The notes under the pieces are model-generated. The model was not told the origin of the DNA. It searched no databases and saw only the letters and a list, made by a program, of their open reading frames with translations. A stretch of 64,000 nucleotides of DNA from Muscardinus avellanarius. Taxonomy: Eukaryota > Chordata > Mammalia > Rodentia > Gliridae. Each line of letters opens with the position of its first letter. Position 1 is the first letter of the stretch. Location: the NCBI GenBank assembly GCA_963383645.1, contig OY726559.1:112727393-112791392 (forward strand), written 5' to 3'. A program made the position numbers and the translations under genes. Positions 1 to 10,030 of this stretch are shown one piece after another.

Positions 1-240
1 ACGGAGCCTGGACAGGAGTGGGGCTTTATGGGCGGATCTTGCGTATATGGGCGGAGCCTGGAGTTTGTGGGCGGGTCTTGCGTATGTGGGCAGGACCTAG
101 GTTTTGTGAGCGGGTCTAGGCTTTATAGGCGGGTCTTCGGTGTGTGGGCGGGGCCTAGGCAGGAGCTGGGGCTTTGTGGGCGGGTCTTGTGTGGGCGGGG
201 CCTGGGTTTGTGGGCGGTTCTTGCGTGTAAGGGGGTCCTG
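1..240. repeat. GC-rich minisatellite in INSRR intron
   Basis: Degenerate tandem array built on gtgggcggg / tcttgcgtatgtgggcgg / gcctgg blocks, with GGGCGG recurring about every 17-38 bases. It lies just upstream of the first INSRR exon in the window and is not coding. The short open frames across it are repeat artefacts. Confidence 0.75.
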
Positions 241-324
241 GCGGGTTTGGAGGAGGTGTGCAGCTGCCGAGGGTGCTGAGGCTCGTTGCAGTCAGTCCTG
301 ATCGGGCCTCCCTGGCCTCCTCAG

Positions 325-366
325 GTCCCCTTGGAAGGTGACATCTATCAACAAGAGTCCCCAAAG
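325..366 (+). CDS. INSRR: INSRR small exon (eleventh by counting back from 22)
   Basis: 42 nt. The first base completes a codon from the upstream exon; it reads [13 protein letters not shown] and leaves AG of an Arg codon before the donor gtgagc. The acceptor is cctcctcag. Both phases are equal, so skipping it would keep the frame. Its position corresponds to the alternatively spliced exon 11 of INSR. Confidence 0.85.
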
Positions 367-1765
367 GTGAGCCGGGCCGGGGCGGGGCCTGAGGGGCGGG
401 GCTCCGCAGACGGGCCTCGTCTGACTTACGCCTTCCCCAGGGACTCAGGGCGCCACCCGCGGGCCACCGGGCTCCTCCGACTAGGGGGCAACAGCTCGGA
501 TTTTGAGATCCAGGAGGACAAGGTGCCCCGCGAGCGAGCGGTGCTCAGCGGCCTGCGCCACTTCACGGAATACCGCATCGACATCCACGCCTGCAACCAC
601 GCGGCGCACACCGTGGGCTGCAGCGCCGCCACGTTCGTCTTTGCGCGCACCATGCCGCACAGTAGGTGCCCCCACGCTCACCTCCACCTGTACCGCCGGC
701 CCCAAGGACCTGGCCCATCGATGCTCCCTCTGGGGTGTGTGCCTGTGTGTGTGTTTCTGAGGATGGAACCCCGACGCATTCTACCTTCGAGCTACACCCC
801 CAGCCCGATTTTATTTATTTGAAAACAGGATCTCGCTAGGTTGATGAGAGTCTCATTACTTGCTGAGGCTGTCCTCGAACCTGTGATCCTCCTCTTTCCG
901 CCTCCCAAGCTTCCCCTCTGGGATATTTGACCTCCCGCCCACTCCAGAGCACCGCTCTGCCGGCTTTTCCCAGTTCCTGCAATCCCAGAATGTTCTCAAC
1001 CCTCCGGGTTTAGCCCATTTTAGTTTGGGTTTGAATGTGGAAGGGAGAGGAGCTACTTGTGGACGGTTGCCAGATGCCCCCTCCCACAGGAGAGGCCGAC
1101 AGCATCCCGGGGAAGGTGGCCTGGGAGGTGGCCAGCAAGGGCAGCATCCTCTTGCGCTGGCTTGAGCCGCCTGACCCCAACGGACTCATCCTCAAGTATG
1201 AAATCAAGTACCGGCGCTTGGGAGAGGTAGGTACCAGGCACCCCCATCCCAGCTCGCCCCATTTGGTGCCTTCATCCCCCATCCAGCAAGCTGCCCTGTG
1301 CTTCTCTCAGGAGGCCACTGTGCTGTGCGTATCCCGTCTTCGATATGCCAAAGTTGGGGGGGTCCACCTGGCCCTGCTGCCCCCCGGGAACTATTCCGCT
1401 AGGGTGCGGGCCACCTCACTGGCTGGCAACGGATCGTGGACAGACAGCGTTGCCTTCTACATCTCTGGCCCAGGTACCCCCAGACAGCCACACCTGGTCC
1501 ACAGCCCCCTCCTCCCCAGCCCATCCCAGGTCACTTTTCCAGGGTTTAAAGAGAAGGGCCCCTAAACTGGGCCTTGTGGCGCACACTTGTAATCCCAGTA
1601 CTTGGGAGGCTGAGACAGGAGGATCGAGGTTCCTGGCAGCCGTATCTACTTAGTGAGGCCCTTTGCAACTCAGTGAGACTTGTTTCAAAATAAAGAATAA
1701 AAATAGGGCTGGGGGTGTAGCTCGGAGATAGAATGCCCCTGAGTTCCATCCTCTGTACTGCAAAA

Positions 1766-1817
<52 letters not shown>

Positions 1818-4800
1818 GCTCTCACCCTCTGATTTAAAAATCTTTCACCTTGAGCCGGGCGTGGTGGCGCACACTTGTAATCCCTGCGCTTGGGAGGCTG
1901 AGACAGGAGGATGCACAGGTTCGAAGCCAGCCTCAGCTACTTAGTGAGGCTCTCAGCAACTTAGTGAGACCCTGTTTCCAAATAAAATATAAAAAATAGG
2001 TCTGGGAGTGTAGCCCGGAGGTAGAAAGACCCTAGGTTCCACCCCTAGTACCACCAAAAAAAAAAAAAAAAATCTTTCACCTTGCATTCTGCTGTCCCCC
2101 AACCACAGAGGAGGGAGACTCCGGGGGGCTGCACGTCCTCCTCACCGCCACCCCCGTGGGGCTTACGCTGCTCATCATTCTGGCTGCCCTTGGTTTCTTC
2201 TACGGCAAGAAGAGGTGATAAGTCCCACCCGTTGCCACCCCCTCCCCCATCCTCATGGTGTCTGTGCAGTCAGAGGTGGGAGATCAGACAGCAGAAAGCA
2301 CTTCTCTACAAGCAGTAACTCACTTGGCATAGTGGCACACACCTGTAATCCTAGTACTTGGGAAGCAGACAGGAGGATTGCAGGTTCACGGCCAGCCTCC
2401 GCAGTTTAGCGAGCCTCTCAGCAACCTAGTGAGACCCTGTTTCCAAATAAAAAATTAAAAGGGCTGGGGGTGTAGCTCGGAGGTAGAATTCCCTTGAGTT
2501 CAATCTAGGAAGGAAGGAAGGAAGGAAGGAAGGACGGACGGACGGGCCAGGCATGGTGGTACACACTTGTAATCCCAGCATTTGAGAGGCTGACACAAGA
2601 TGATCGTGGTTCGAGGACAGCCTCAGCTAGTTGGTGAGGCCCTTAAAAAATAGGGCTGGGGTGTAAAAAAAAAAAAAAGAGGGAGAAATAGCATGGAGAC
2701 AGACCCCTCATCTAGGCTGACCAATTCATCCTGGTTAGCCTGGGATTTTCCCAGCGTTAGCAGGGATCCCCTTGGCCTGGACACAGGAGGACTGTCGGTC
2801 ACACACTCTTAGCGCAGTTGAGAAATAACAACTGGCCACAGCAAGAGGCAAGAAACTCAGGACACAGTGTCAGATCCCTCTGGGGCCAGAGGCAAGAGGG
2901 AAGCGGGCGCAGGGCCTCCAGACCCTGAGGGCAGGGCCCCTTCACTTGGCGTCACGGTCTGCTCATTCCTGACCTTCCAGGTCCCAGGACTAGGACCAAG
3001 CGCAGCTTGGAAAGTGCTTAGACTCTCCAGGGGCCACCTCCCTGGGCGGGTGCACCCAGTACCCTCCTCCTTGAGATGGCCCTCCCTCTGCTTCCTGGCT
3101 TTATTCCTTCCTTCCTGAAGCCCCTTCAGCCTGATCTCCGTGTCTTCCGTTGCAGAAACGGCACCCTGTACACTTCTGTGAATCCCGAGTACTTCAGCGC
3201 CTCTGATAGTAAGTCTGGGGCTGGGCAGGCAGGTGGTGTGGGAAGAGAGAGAGATTCCAGGGGACCTCCTGGGAGAAAATGGCCTCGGGATGAAGGGGGT
3301 GAAGAGCGGTGGGGGTGTGGCACAGAGCAGCAGCCTCCACACGGCCCTGTCTCGTCCCAGTGTACATCCCTGACGAGTGGGAGGTGCCCCGGGAGCAGAT
3401 CTCCATCATCCGGGAGCTGGGACAGGGCTCTTTTGGGATGGTCTACGAGGGCCTGGCCCAAGGACTTGAGTCTGGGGAGGAGCCCACGCCCGTGGCCCTG
3501 AAGACTGTGAATGAGCTGGCCAGCCCCCGGGAACGCATCGAGTTCCTCAAGGAAGCCTCTGTCATGAAGGCTTTCAAATGTCACCACGTGGTGAGGACGG
3601 CCGGCAAGGGTGGGGGCAGGATTTGGCTAAAGGCAACTTAAGAGAGAAAGAGTGGAGATTAGGGGCAGGGTGGGAACTGTGGTTAGGATCCTAACTGATG
3701 CAGAGCTGAGGGCTGTGGTTGGGTGGAACAGGGTCGGGGGAGGGCCACAGCAGGGTCATGGCTAGAACTGAGATCAGTCATGGTGGGGTCAGCACTGAGT
3801 GTCCACAGGATGATGAGGAACATGCTTGGAGGCAAGCACAGAGTTGGGATAAGTTCATGGCAGTGATGACTGTCAGATATGATCGAGGTTGCCCCTGGAA
3901 ACAGAAGGTTTCCAGGTTTGAGGCCAGCCTCATCAACTTCACAAGAGCCTCAGCAACTTAGTGAGACCCTGTTTTAAAGTAAAATATAAGTCAGGTGTGG
4001 TGCTGCACGCTTCTAATCCTAGTACTTGAAAGGCTGAGACAGGAGGATCTGGGTTTGCAGCCAGCCTCAGCTACTTAGTGAAACTCTCCACAATTTAGTG
4101 AGACCCTATTTAAAAAATAAAAATAAAAAACAGGGCTGGGATGTAGCTCGGAGATAGAATGCTCCTGAGTTTAAAATAACTAAATTAAACCGGGCGTGGT
4201 GGCGCATGCTTGTAATCCCTGCGCTTGGGAGGCGGAGACAGGAGGATCGCGCAGGTTCGAAGCCAGCTGCGCTGGCTTAAGAGACCCTGTTTCCACATAA
4301 AAAAGTAAAAACTAGGTCTGGGAGTGTAGCCCATGGGAGTGTATCCCGGAGATAGAAGGGCTTCCAGGACCCCAGTACCACCAAAAAAAATTAACTAATT
4401 AATTAATTAATTAAGTTAATTAAATAAAATATAAAATAGGCTGTGGGTGTAGCTTAGAGGTAAAATGCCCCTGAGTTCCATCCCTAGGACTCCTCGACCA
4501 AAAAAGATATAATCAGTTGGGCATGGTGGTACACACCTGTAATTCCAGTACTTGGGAGGCTAAGCCTGGAGGATTAAAACCAGCCTCAGCAACTTAGTGA
4601 GATTCTGTTTCAAAATAAAAAATAAAATAGGGCTAGCTGGGCGTGGTGGCGCACGCTTATAATCCCAGCGCTTGGGAGGCTGAGACAGGAGGACTGTACA
4701 GGGTCAAAGCCAGCCTCAGCTACTGAGTGAGGCTCTCAGCAACTTAGTGAGACCCTGTTTCCAAATAAAATAGAAAATAGGTCTGGGAGTGTAGCCTGGA

Positions 4801-7115
4801 GGTAGAATGCCCCTGGGGTCCATCCCTAGTACCACGCACACACACACACACACACACACAAAAATAGGGCAGGGGGTGTAACTCAGAGGTAGAATGCCCC
4901 TGGGTTCAACCCCTAGTACAAAATTATATATCTATATATTTATATAGATAGATAGATGATCAAGGCTATGATCATATGGTTAGGGTCAGGATTGGGGTTA
5001 GGGTCACTGATGAGGATTGGGGTTGGGGTCACTGATAGATCAGGATTGAGGTTTGGTTCACTGATCAGGATTGGGGTTAGAGTCATGGCTGGAGTCGGGG
5101 TCCAGGTGGGTGTCTGGGTCAGGTTCTGGTCACAGCAGGTCATGGCTTTGACTCAGTAGACTGAAGGGAGATGGGAGAATTGCAGCCAAGCTGTCTGTCC
5201 ATCCCAGGTACGCCTCCTAGGTGTGGTGTCCCAGGGCCAGCCAACTCTGGTCATCATGGAGTTAATGACCCGGGGGGACCTCAAGAGCCATCTTCGGTCT
5301 TTGCGGCCGGAAGCAGAGGTGGGGACCAAGGAAGGCCCTGGGCTGAGAGGCTGGGAGTTGGAAAGGACTTGGGCAGAGTGTGGGCCTCACCAGCTCTCTT
5401 CTTTGGCCCTAGAACAACCCAGGGCTCCCCCGGCCGACGCTGGGGGACATGATTCAGATGGCCGGCGAGATCGCGGATGGCATGGCCTACCTAGCTGCCA
5501 ACAAGTTCGTGCACCGTGACCTGGCAGCTCGCAACTGCATGGTGTCTCAGGACTTCACCGTCAAGATCGGAGGTACAAGCTGGGCGTGCTGGTGTACGCT
5601 TGTCATCCCAGCATTCAGGAGGTTGAGACAGTAAGATTGTAGTTCGCGGACAGCCTCAGCTACTTCCCGAGGCCCTCTGCAACTCAGTGAGACTGTGTTT
5701 CAAAATAAATAATCAAACCGGGCGTGGTGGCGCACGCTTGTAATCCCCGCGCTTGGGAGGCAGAGACAGGAGGATCACGCAGGTTCCGAGTCAGACGTGC
5801 TGGCTTGAGACCCTGTTCCCAAATAAAAGATATAAAATAGGTCCGGGAGTGTAGCCCAGAGATAGAAGGGCTTCCAGGAACCCAGTACCACCAAAAAAAT
5901 AAATAATATAAATAATAATAAATAGGGCTGGGGGGGGGGAAGCTCGGAGGTAGAATACCCTTGGGTTCCTTCCCTAGTACCACAAAAAATAAAAAAGATT
6001 AGGGGTACACATGGTTACGGGGCAGATGAGGGCAGCCAGGAGTCTAGAGACCCTTCCCTAGCTAGGCATAGGACCCCCGGGTCCGGCCCATAAACTGTAA
6101 GAATGTTGGCAAATCAACTCACAGATGTCAGCATCCTGCATTGCGGGGCAGAGAAGACCTGGGGCAGGGTGAGAGCCCATGAGCCTGTGGAGATGACAGT
6201 TAATTGGGAGAGGAATTCCCAGGGCGAGAGATGGGGCGTGACTCCCGTACCTGCTGCCCCCCACTTTCCAGACTTCGGGATGACCCGGGACGTGTATGAG
6301 ACAGACTACTACCGCAAGGGCAGCAAGGGGCTGCTGCCGGTGCGCTGGATGGCTCCCGAGTCCCTCAAAGATGGCATCTTCTCCACCCACTCGGATGTCT
6401 GGTGGGGCCTGGCTGTTGCAGAGGGCCGGGAAGCATCTGGGGAGGGGTCTGGGCCACTCCCTTCTCTTGGGCGCTGGGCTCAGGTCCCCTGTGCATCCCC
6501 CAGGTCCTTCGGTGTGGTCTTGTGGGAGATTGCAACACTGGCCGAACAGCCCTACCAGGGTCTGTCCAACGAGCAGGTGCTCAAGTTTGTGATAGACGGC
6601 GGGGTCCTTCAGGAGCTGGAGCAATGTCCCCTCCGGCTGTGAGTCACCCCGCCCCTGCAATTCTGGCCCACCCCCTCTCATGCGTCTACATCCACTGACC
6701 CCCCAACTCTGAGCTACCTATCCTAAACTCTCCTCTGACCCTCTCAGACTTCATGCCCCATGAATCCTACCCCCACTGTCCAGCCCTCCCAGTGCAGGGG
6801 GTGTGGCTGGGGCCCCAGGCCGCCGCTGATGCTGCCCCCACCCCCGCCAGGCAGGAGCTGATGAGACGCTGCTGGCAGCAGAACCCACGCCTGCGCCCGA
6901 CCTTCACCCACATCCTGGACAGCATACAGGAGGAGCTGCGGCCCTCCTTCCGCCTCCTCTCCTTCTACTACAGCCCAGAGTGCCGCGGAGGCCTGGGCAC
7001 CCTGATGCCCATCGAGACAGAGCCCGACTCCCCACCAGCCCCCACAGGGGCTTCAGACTGCAGCCCCCCAAATGGGGGACCCGGGCCAGTGAGGGACACC
7101 CCAGCCCCCAGCTGA
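325..7115 (+). CDS. INSRR: Insulin receptor-related receptor (INSRR/IRR), 3' twelve coding exons
   Basis: Receptor tyrosine kinase of the insulin-receptor family at the plasma membrane; the family member known to respond to alkaline extracellular pH rather than insulin. Exons: 325-366, 441-661, 1090-1226, 1311-1473, 2109-2214, 3156-3208, 3361-3590, 5208-5318, 5413-5572, 6272-6401, 6504-6638, 6851-7115; all phases join, giving 583 residues to a TGA at 7113-7115. Order: end of the alpha chain with an RHPR cleavage site, fibronectin III region, NGS glycosylation motif, one transmembrane helix (exon at 2109), juxtamembrane NPEY, then a kinase with glycine loop GQGSFG, ATP-binding VALK, catalytic [11 protein letters not shown] split across exons 5413/6272, activation-loop YETDYY and APE. 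The tail is short and proline-rich. The N-terminal half lies left of the window. Identity rests on near-identity to remembered human INSRR; INSR and IGF1R fit worse, with longer tails. Very sure. Confidence 0.97.
441..661 (+). CDS. INSRR: INSRR exon with alpha/beta cleavage site and FnIII start
   Basis: 221 nt between ccttccccag and donor gtaggt. Encodes RDSGRHPR, the expected proprotein-convertase site, then the beta-chain start and fibronectin III residues through ARTMPH. Residues [18 protein letters not shown] match the remembered human sequence exactly. Confidence 0.93.
746..912 (-). mobile_element. Degraded type A SINE
   Basis: In an INSRR intron. The reverse-complement right half (aggatggaac...attctacctt cgagctacacccccagccc) runs into a left half truncated at tccgcctcccaag. 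Confidence 0.8.
1090..1473 (+). CDS. INSRR: Two INSRR FnIII exons (1090-1226, 1311-1473)
   Basis: The first exon encodes [13 protein letters not shown] to RRLGE, with donor gtaggt. The second begins [14 protein letters not shown] and runs through the conserved [19 protein letters not shown] to the end of the FnIII domain. The intron between them is only 84 bases. Confidence 0.94.
1566..2075 (+). mobile_element. Two SINEs with (GAAA)n between
   Basis: Type A at 1566-1762, tail expanded to a (GAAA)n microsatellite 1767-1817; type C at 1854-2075 with poly(A). Both lie in the INSRR intron before the transmembrane exon; the second ends 34 bases before that exon. Confidence 0.85.
2109..2214 (+). 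CDS. INSRR: INSRR transmembrane exon
   Basis: 106 nt. Encodes EEGDSGG, then a hydrophobic helix ([17 protein letters not shown]) followed by the basic stop-transfer KKR. The donor is gtgata, unusual at +4 to +6. Confidence 0.93.
2322..2690 (+). mobile_element. Two SINEs with (GGAA)n
   Basis: Type A at 2322-2508 followed by (GGAA)n/(GGAC)n 2509-2544, then an A copy at 2546-2681 that ends early in the right half. INSRR intron. Confidence 0.8.
3156..3208 (+). CDS. INSRR: INSRR juxtamembrane exon with NPEY
   Basis: 53 nt reading [17 protein letters not shown]. The NPEY motif is the phosphotyrosine docking site for IRS/Shc PTB domains in this family. Acceptor cgttgcag, donor gtaagt. Confidence 0.93.
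3361..3590 (+). CDS. INSRR: INSRR kinase exon: glycine loop and ATP lysine
   Basis: 230 nt from [11 protein letters not shown] through the glycine loop ([11 protein letters not shown]), VALK and the helix C glutamate region ([10 protein letters not shown]) to CHHV. The donor is gtgagg. The downstream intron is 1.6 kb and holds several SINEs and a minisatellite. Confidence 0.95.
3887..4510 (+). mobile_element. SINE cluster in INSRR intron
   Basis: A left-half fragment 3887-3985, a type A copy 3990-4173, a type B copy 4189-4395 with an (ATTA)n tail, and an orphan right half 4425-4505. The split suggests the B copy interrupted an older element. Confidence 0.75.
4514..4925 (+). mobile_element. 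Nested SINE: type C inside type A
   Basis: The left half of the outer element is 4514-4632 and its right half 4861-4925. A complete type C copy with a (CA)n tail (4635-4860) lies in the linker. Confidence 0.8.
4980..5090 (+). repeat. About 25-bp minisatellite, GGGTTAGGG-like
   Basis: Four degenerate units of aggattggggttagggtcac-tgatc type. It lies directly upstream of the INSRR exon at 5208. G-rich on the plus strand. Confidence 0.7.
5208..5318 (+). CDS. INSRR: INSRR kinase exon: hinge region
   Basis: 111 nt, exactly 37 codons, [19 protein letters not shown] to RPEAE. It carries the hinge segment after the gatekeeper methionine. Donor gtgggg. Confidence 0.95.
5413..5572 (+). CDS. INSRR: INSRR kinase exon: catalytic loop
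   Basis: 160 nt with [10 protein letters not shown] and VKIG, ending in the first base of the DFG aspartate codon. The donor gtacaag is weak (A at +5), and a SINE begins at intron position +8 (base 5580). Confidence 0.95.
5580..5993 (+). mobile_element. Nested SINEs abutting an INSRR splice donor
   Basis: The outer type A element starts at 5580 (intron +8) and ends in poly(A) near 5995. A type B copy sits in its linker at 5718-5900. The outer element has an apparent imperfect target-site duplication, 5563-5577 and 5995-6009, that includes the exon end and the donor GT. Confidence 0.85.
6272..6638 (+). CDS. INSRR: Two INSRR kinase exons: activation loop and C-lobe
   Basis: Exons 6272-6401 and 6504-6638 are split inside a Trp codon (TG/G). 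They encode [32 protein letters not shown], then [19 protein letters not shown] and [13 protein letters not shown]. The three activation-loop tyrosines are intact, so the kinase appears functional. Confidence 0.95.
6851..7115 (+). CDS. INSRR: INSRR last coding exon and C-terminal tail
   Basis: 265 nt. Encodes the end of the kinase ([15 protein letters not shown]), the conserved [23 protein letters not shown] and a proline-rich tail ending PAPS. The tail is much shorter than that of INSR. Confidence 0.95.
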
Positions 7116-7640
7116 CTGGCCTCCCATGGGGAGAGAGGAAGGCACCCGACCTTTGGGGCCCTGAGATGGCCAGATGTTCAGGTGGCCGAGAGTGGGTGGG
7201 TGTGGAGAATCTCACCCCTAGCCGGGGGTCTCCTGCGTACTTCTGGGGCTGTGGGCGTGCTTGCAAACAGCGCAGGGCCTCAGGACCGGAAGTGCTCCCT
7301 CCTCCTTTGATGGCAGCCCCATCTTTCCCTGTTTTGACCTTTTCCCCCCTGTGGGCACCCCATGGGGTGTAGGGAGGACTCCGGCTGTCAGCCTGGCCCT
7401 GGTGGGCTGCCCCAGCTCCTCCTCTCCCCTGGCCCCACCTAGGGGACCCCAAGCTTGGTGCTCCTCCTTCCTCTCCCCCGGGGGCTTCCCTTGGTGCACA
7501 TCGGCCCCTCTTCCCGGTCCTCCCTCGGTTATTAGCTTTAGATCATTAAGGCCTTAAGAGCCTGTCTTAGCCCCCGCCCCCTGCCTCTCGCGGGGAGCCT
7601 AGAGAAGGCACAATAAATGCCGAGGTCTGTGTGCGCCCTG
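7116..7640 (+). other. INSRR: INSRR 3'UTR
   Basis: About 0.5 kb of SINE-free, GC-rich sequence between the stop codon and the poly(A) signal at 7612. The end is inferred from the signal plus a GT-rich stretch just downstream (gtctgtgtgcg). Confidence 0.75.
7612..7617 (+). terminator. INSRR: INSRR poly(A) signal AATAAA
   Basis: Canonical AATAAA about 500 bases after the INSRR stop, followed by a GT-rich downstream element. Cleavage is expected near 7630-7645. Confidence 0.8.
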
Positions 7641-7890
7641 GTCCTGCGCAGCCCATTAGCTCTCCATCTACATGGCGTTAACGCGGGTTGAACTTCCTCT
7701 AGCCCTCCTTTGGGACCCGAGGTGGTGACCCGAAGGCGGTGAGATAGGAGAAAACTACTGCTGACAAGCAGTCCTCCCTGAGGACCGGAGCAACCCGGGA
7801 TGGCGTCGGGAGCCGAGCAGACAGCCTCACTCTCATCTCCCGCTCAGGCCGGAAGTGGCTGAGCCCAGCGCAGTGCCAACCTGTCCCCTA
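7641..7890. other. Unique intergenic sequence
   Basis: Follows the INSRR end. No convincing open reading frame, repeat or RNA gene seen. Confidence 0.5.
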
Positions 7891-8105
7891 CACCTCATTT
7901 TTTTTTTTCAGTATCGGGGATAGAACCCAGGGGCATTCTACCTCCAAGCGACACCCTCGGCCTTATTTTTTAGTCTTTATTTTGAAACGGGGTCTCACTA
8001 GTTGCAAAGGGCCTCACTAAGTAGCTAAGGCTGGCCTCAAACCGTGATGCTCCGGTCTCCGCCTCCCGAATGCTGGGATTACAAGCGTGCGCCACCACGC
8101 CCGGC
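7891..8105 (-). mobile_element. Type A SINE
   Basis: Full-length reverse-orientation copy from poly(T) to gccaccacgcccggc. Confidence 0.85.
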
Positions 8106-8474
8106 TTGCCCACACCTCAGCTTTATCTCCTGCCTATCCACATCTGACCACCGGCCGGGCATTTCCTTCCAGGAAATCACAGGACAGACTTTCAGTGGGC
8201 AGAACAGAGGGCAAGGGAGGGACCCTGATACCACAGATCTACGCCAGATGCCCCATCCCAGCCTGCCAGCACAGGGTCTGTATCCAGCTCCCTGTGGATA
8301 TTCTGCGAGGTCAGAGAGCCACTGACACCTGCGGTTGCAGGGGGATTGGCTGACCAGGCTTGGATGTCACCGTCAGGGCATCTGAAGGGGAAGAGGCACA
8401 GGAGATTTCAAACCCCCGTGAAGGGCGGCCGTGGGAGGGGCTGACCGCTCAGATCGCTCAGGTTATGGGGTGAG

Positions 8475-8545
8475 GGCTGGGGACAGAACCCTGGGGCTCA
8501 CACTTTGCTGAGTACACGCCCTACCGCTGGGCTACAGCCTTGCTC
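8475..8545 (-). mobile_element. Old ID-like tRNA-derived monomer
   Basis: ggacagaaccctggggctca, then a stem and gccctaccgctgggctacag: the reverse complement of a tRNA-like ID unit keeping the anticodon-arm region that the dimeric SINEs have lost. Not a functional tRNA. Confidence 0.6.
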
Positions 8546-8814
8546 CTCAGGGTTTCTTGGTTTCCAGCGCCTGCGTCCTTGGGACCCCAGCATTTAAGCA
8601 GCCACCCCGCTGCCTGCAGAGCACTATTTCTGCTTTGGCAGAACAAACCATGGGCCATCGCCAGGCCTGAGTACAGGGGCGTGAGTCCGAAGGCTTTCAA
8701 GTCAGGGTGGGCAGAGGGGGTCACCACTGGGACGCTGCTTCCGTTACCCTTGCCCAGCCATGGAGGTTGAAGCAACAGTGACCCCTAATGGTTGGCATCA
8801 GAATGGCGGCGATG

Positions 8815-9022
8815 GAGCCGGGCGTGGCAGCAAAGGTTTGTAATCCCAGCATTGGAGAGGCTGAGACAGGAGGATTGCGGATTGTGGCCAGCCTCAGCTA
8901 CTTAGTGAGGCCATCTGCAACTTAGTGAGACCCTGATTCAAAATAAAGATTAAAAAATAGGCAGGGGGTGTAGCTTGGAGGTCAAATACCCCTGGTTTCC
9001 ATCCCCAGTACTGCCCAAAAAA
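8815..9022 (+). mobile_element. Type A SINE with short target duplication
   Basis: Full dimer. atggcgg precedes it (about 8805) and follows its A-run (about 9023). Confidence 0.8.
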
Positions 9023-9337
9023 ATGGCGGCTATGGGAGAAAGGGGGGCTTGTTCTGGCCCCCACCCCATCTTCCTTTTCTGTTGCTAGGTCTCCTTGAGG
9101 CCTCGAAAGTGGAAGAGAGGAGGCGCCACAACAAAGCCCTGGACCTGAGGTCTCACACACACAGCACGCAGGCATACTGCGCTTGTACACATGGCCGGGG
9201 GAGGGGCAGCAGCAGTGGAGTCGCCCTCTCCCCCAACCTCCCGTGCTCAGCACTGCATGCTTGGGAAGCACTGGTCCCTGGATGTGGAGGAGCTTAAGGA
9301 AGGGATTGGGAACTGAAGACAAGAAAGAGGGCTTCAA

Positions 9338-9638
9338 GCTTGGCACGGTGGCTCACACCTGTAATCCCAGTGCTTGGGAGGCTGAGACAGGAAGATGGCA
9401 GGTTCCAGGCCGGCCTCAGCAATATAGCAAGGTTCTCAGCAACCTAGAAATAAACAAAGGAGGGATGCCCAGCATTCGGGAGGCTAAGACAGGAGGATCG
9501 GTGTTCAAAGACAGATTCAGCTACTTAGTGAGGCCCTTTGCAACTCAGTGAGATCCTGTTTCCAAATAAAGAATAAAAAATAGGGGTGGGGGTGTAACAC
9601 AGAGGTAGAATACCCCTGGGTTCCATCCCCAGTACTGC

Positions 9639-9671
<33 letters not shown>

Positions 9672-9680
9672 GAAAGAAGG
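9338..9680 (+). mobile_element. Two partial type A SINEs
   Basis: Left half 9338-9455, then a 5'-truncated dimer 9462-9640 with an (AAAGA)n tail to 9680. Confidence 0.75.
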
Positions 9681-9689
9681 ATCAAGGGA

Positions 9690-10025
9690 GGGAGGAAGAG
9701 AGGGAGGGAGATTTAACAAGGTAGCAAGACATTTGGAGGTCGGACTTCAAAAACGATTTCCCAATCACGCAGGGAATCTTTGAGAAAGGAAGATGTGTCA
9801 TCCCTCTCACAGACAGCAAAGGACAGACAATAGGTGGCCTGGGGTGGGCGGGGGGAGGCCACCTGGTACATATTAGGAAAGGCAAATGCATGACTAAGAC
9901 AGAAAATTCAGAAGTGCCCTTCTGGGCCCCTCTTGTCTTCCTGATTTGCACAGAGCTTAAAAATAAATAAACACCTAAGCTGCTGCAGGCGGGAGGGTGG
10001 AGGATGAAGACAGGTCAGCATCAAG
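9690..10025. other. Unique intergenic sequence
   Basis: No recognised gene or repeat. Contains ggtggcctggggtgggcggg, a GC-box-like patch near 9833. Confidence 0.4.
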
Positions 10026-10030
10026 AAGGG

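Noticed and set aside
4940..5159. Repetitive open frames on both strands
   Set aside because: Translations of the 25-base minisatellite.
8044..8353. Overlapping open frames after INSRR
   Set aside because: Begin inside a reverse SINE and run into unique sequence without domain or splice support.
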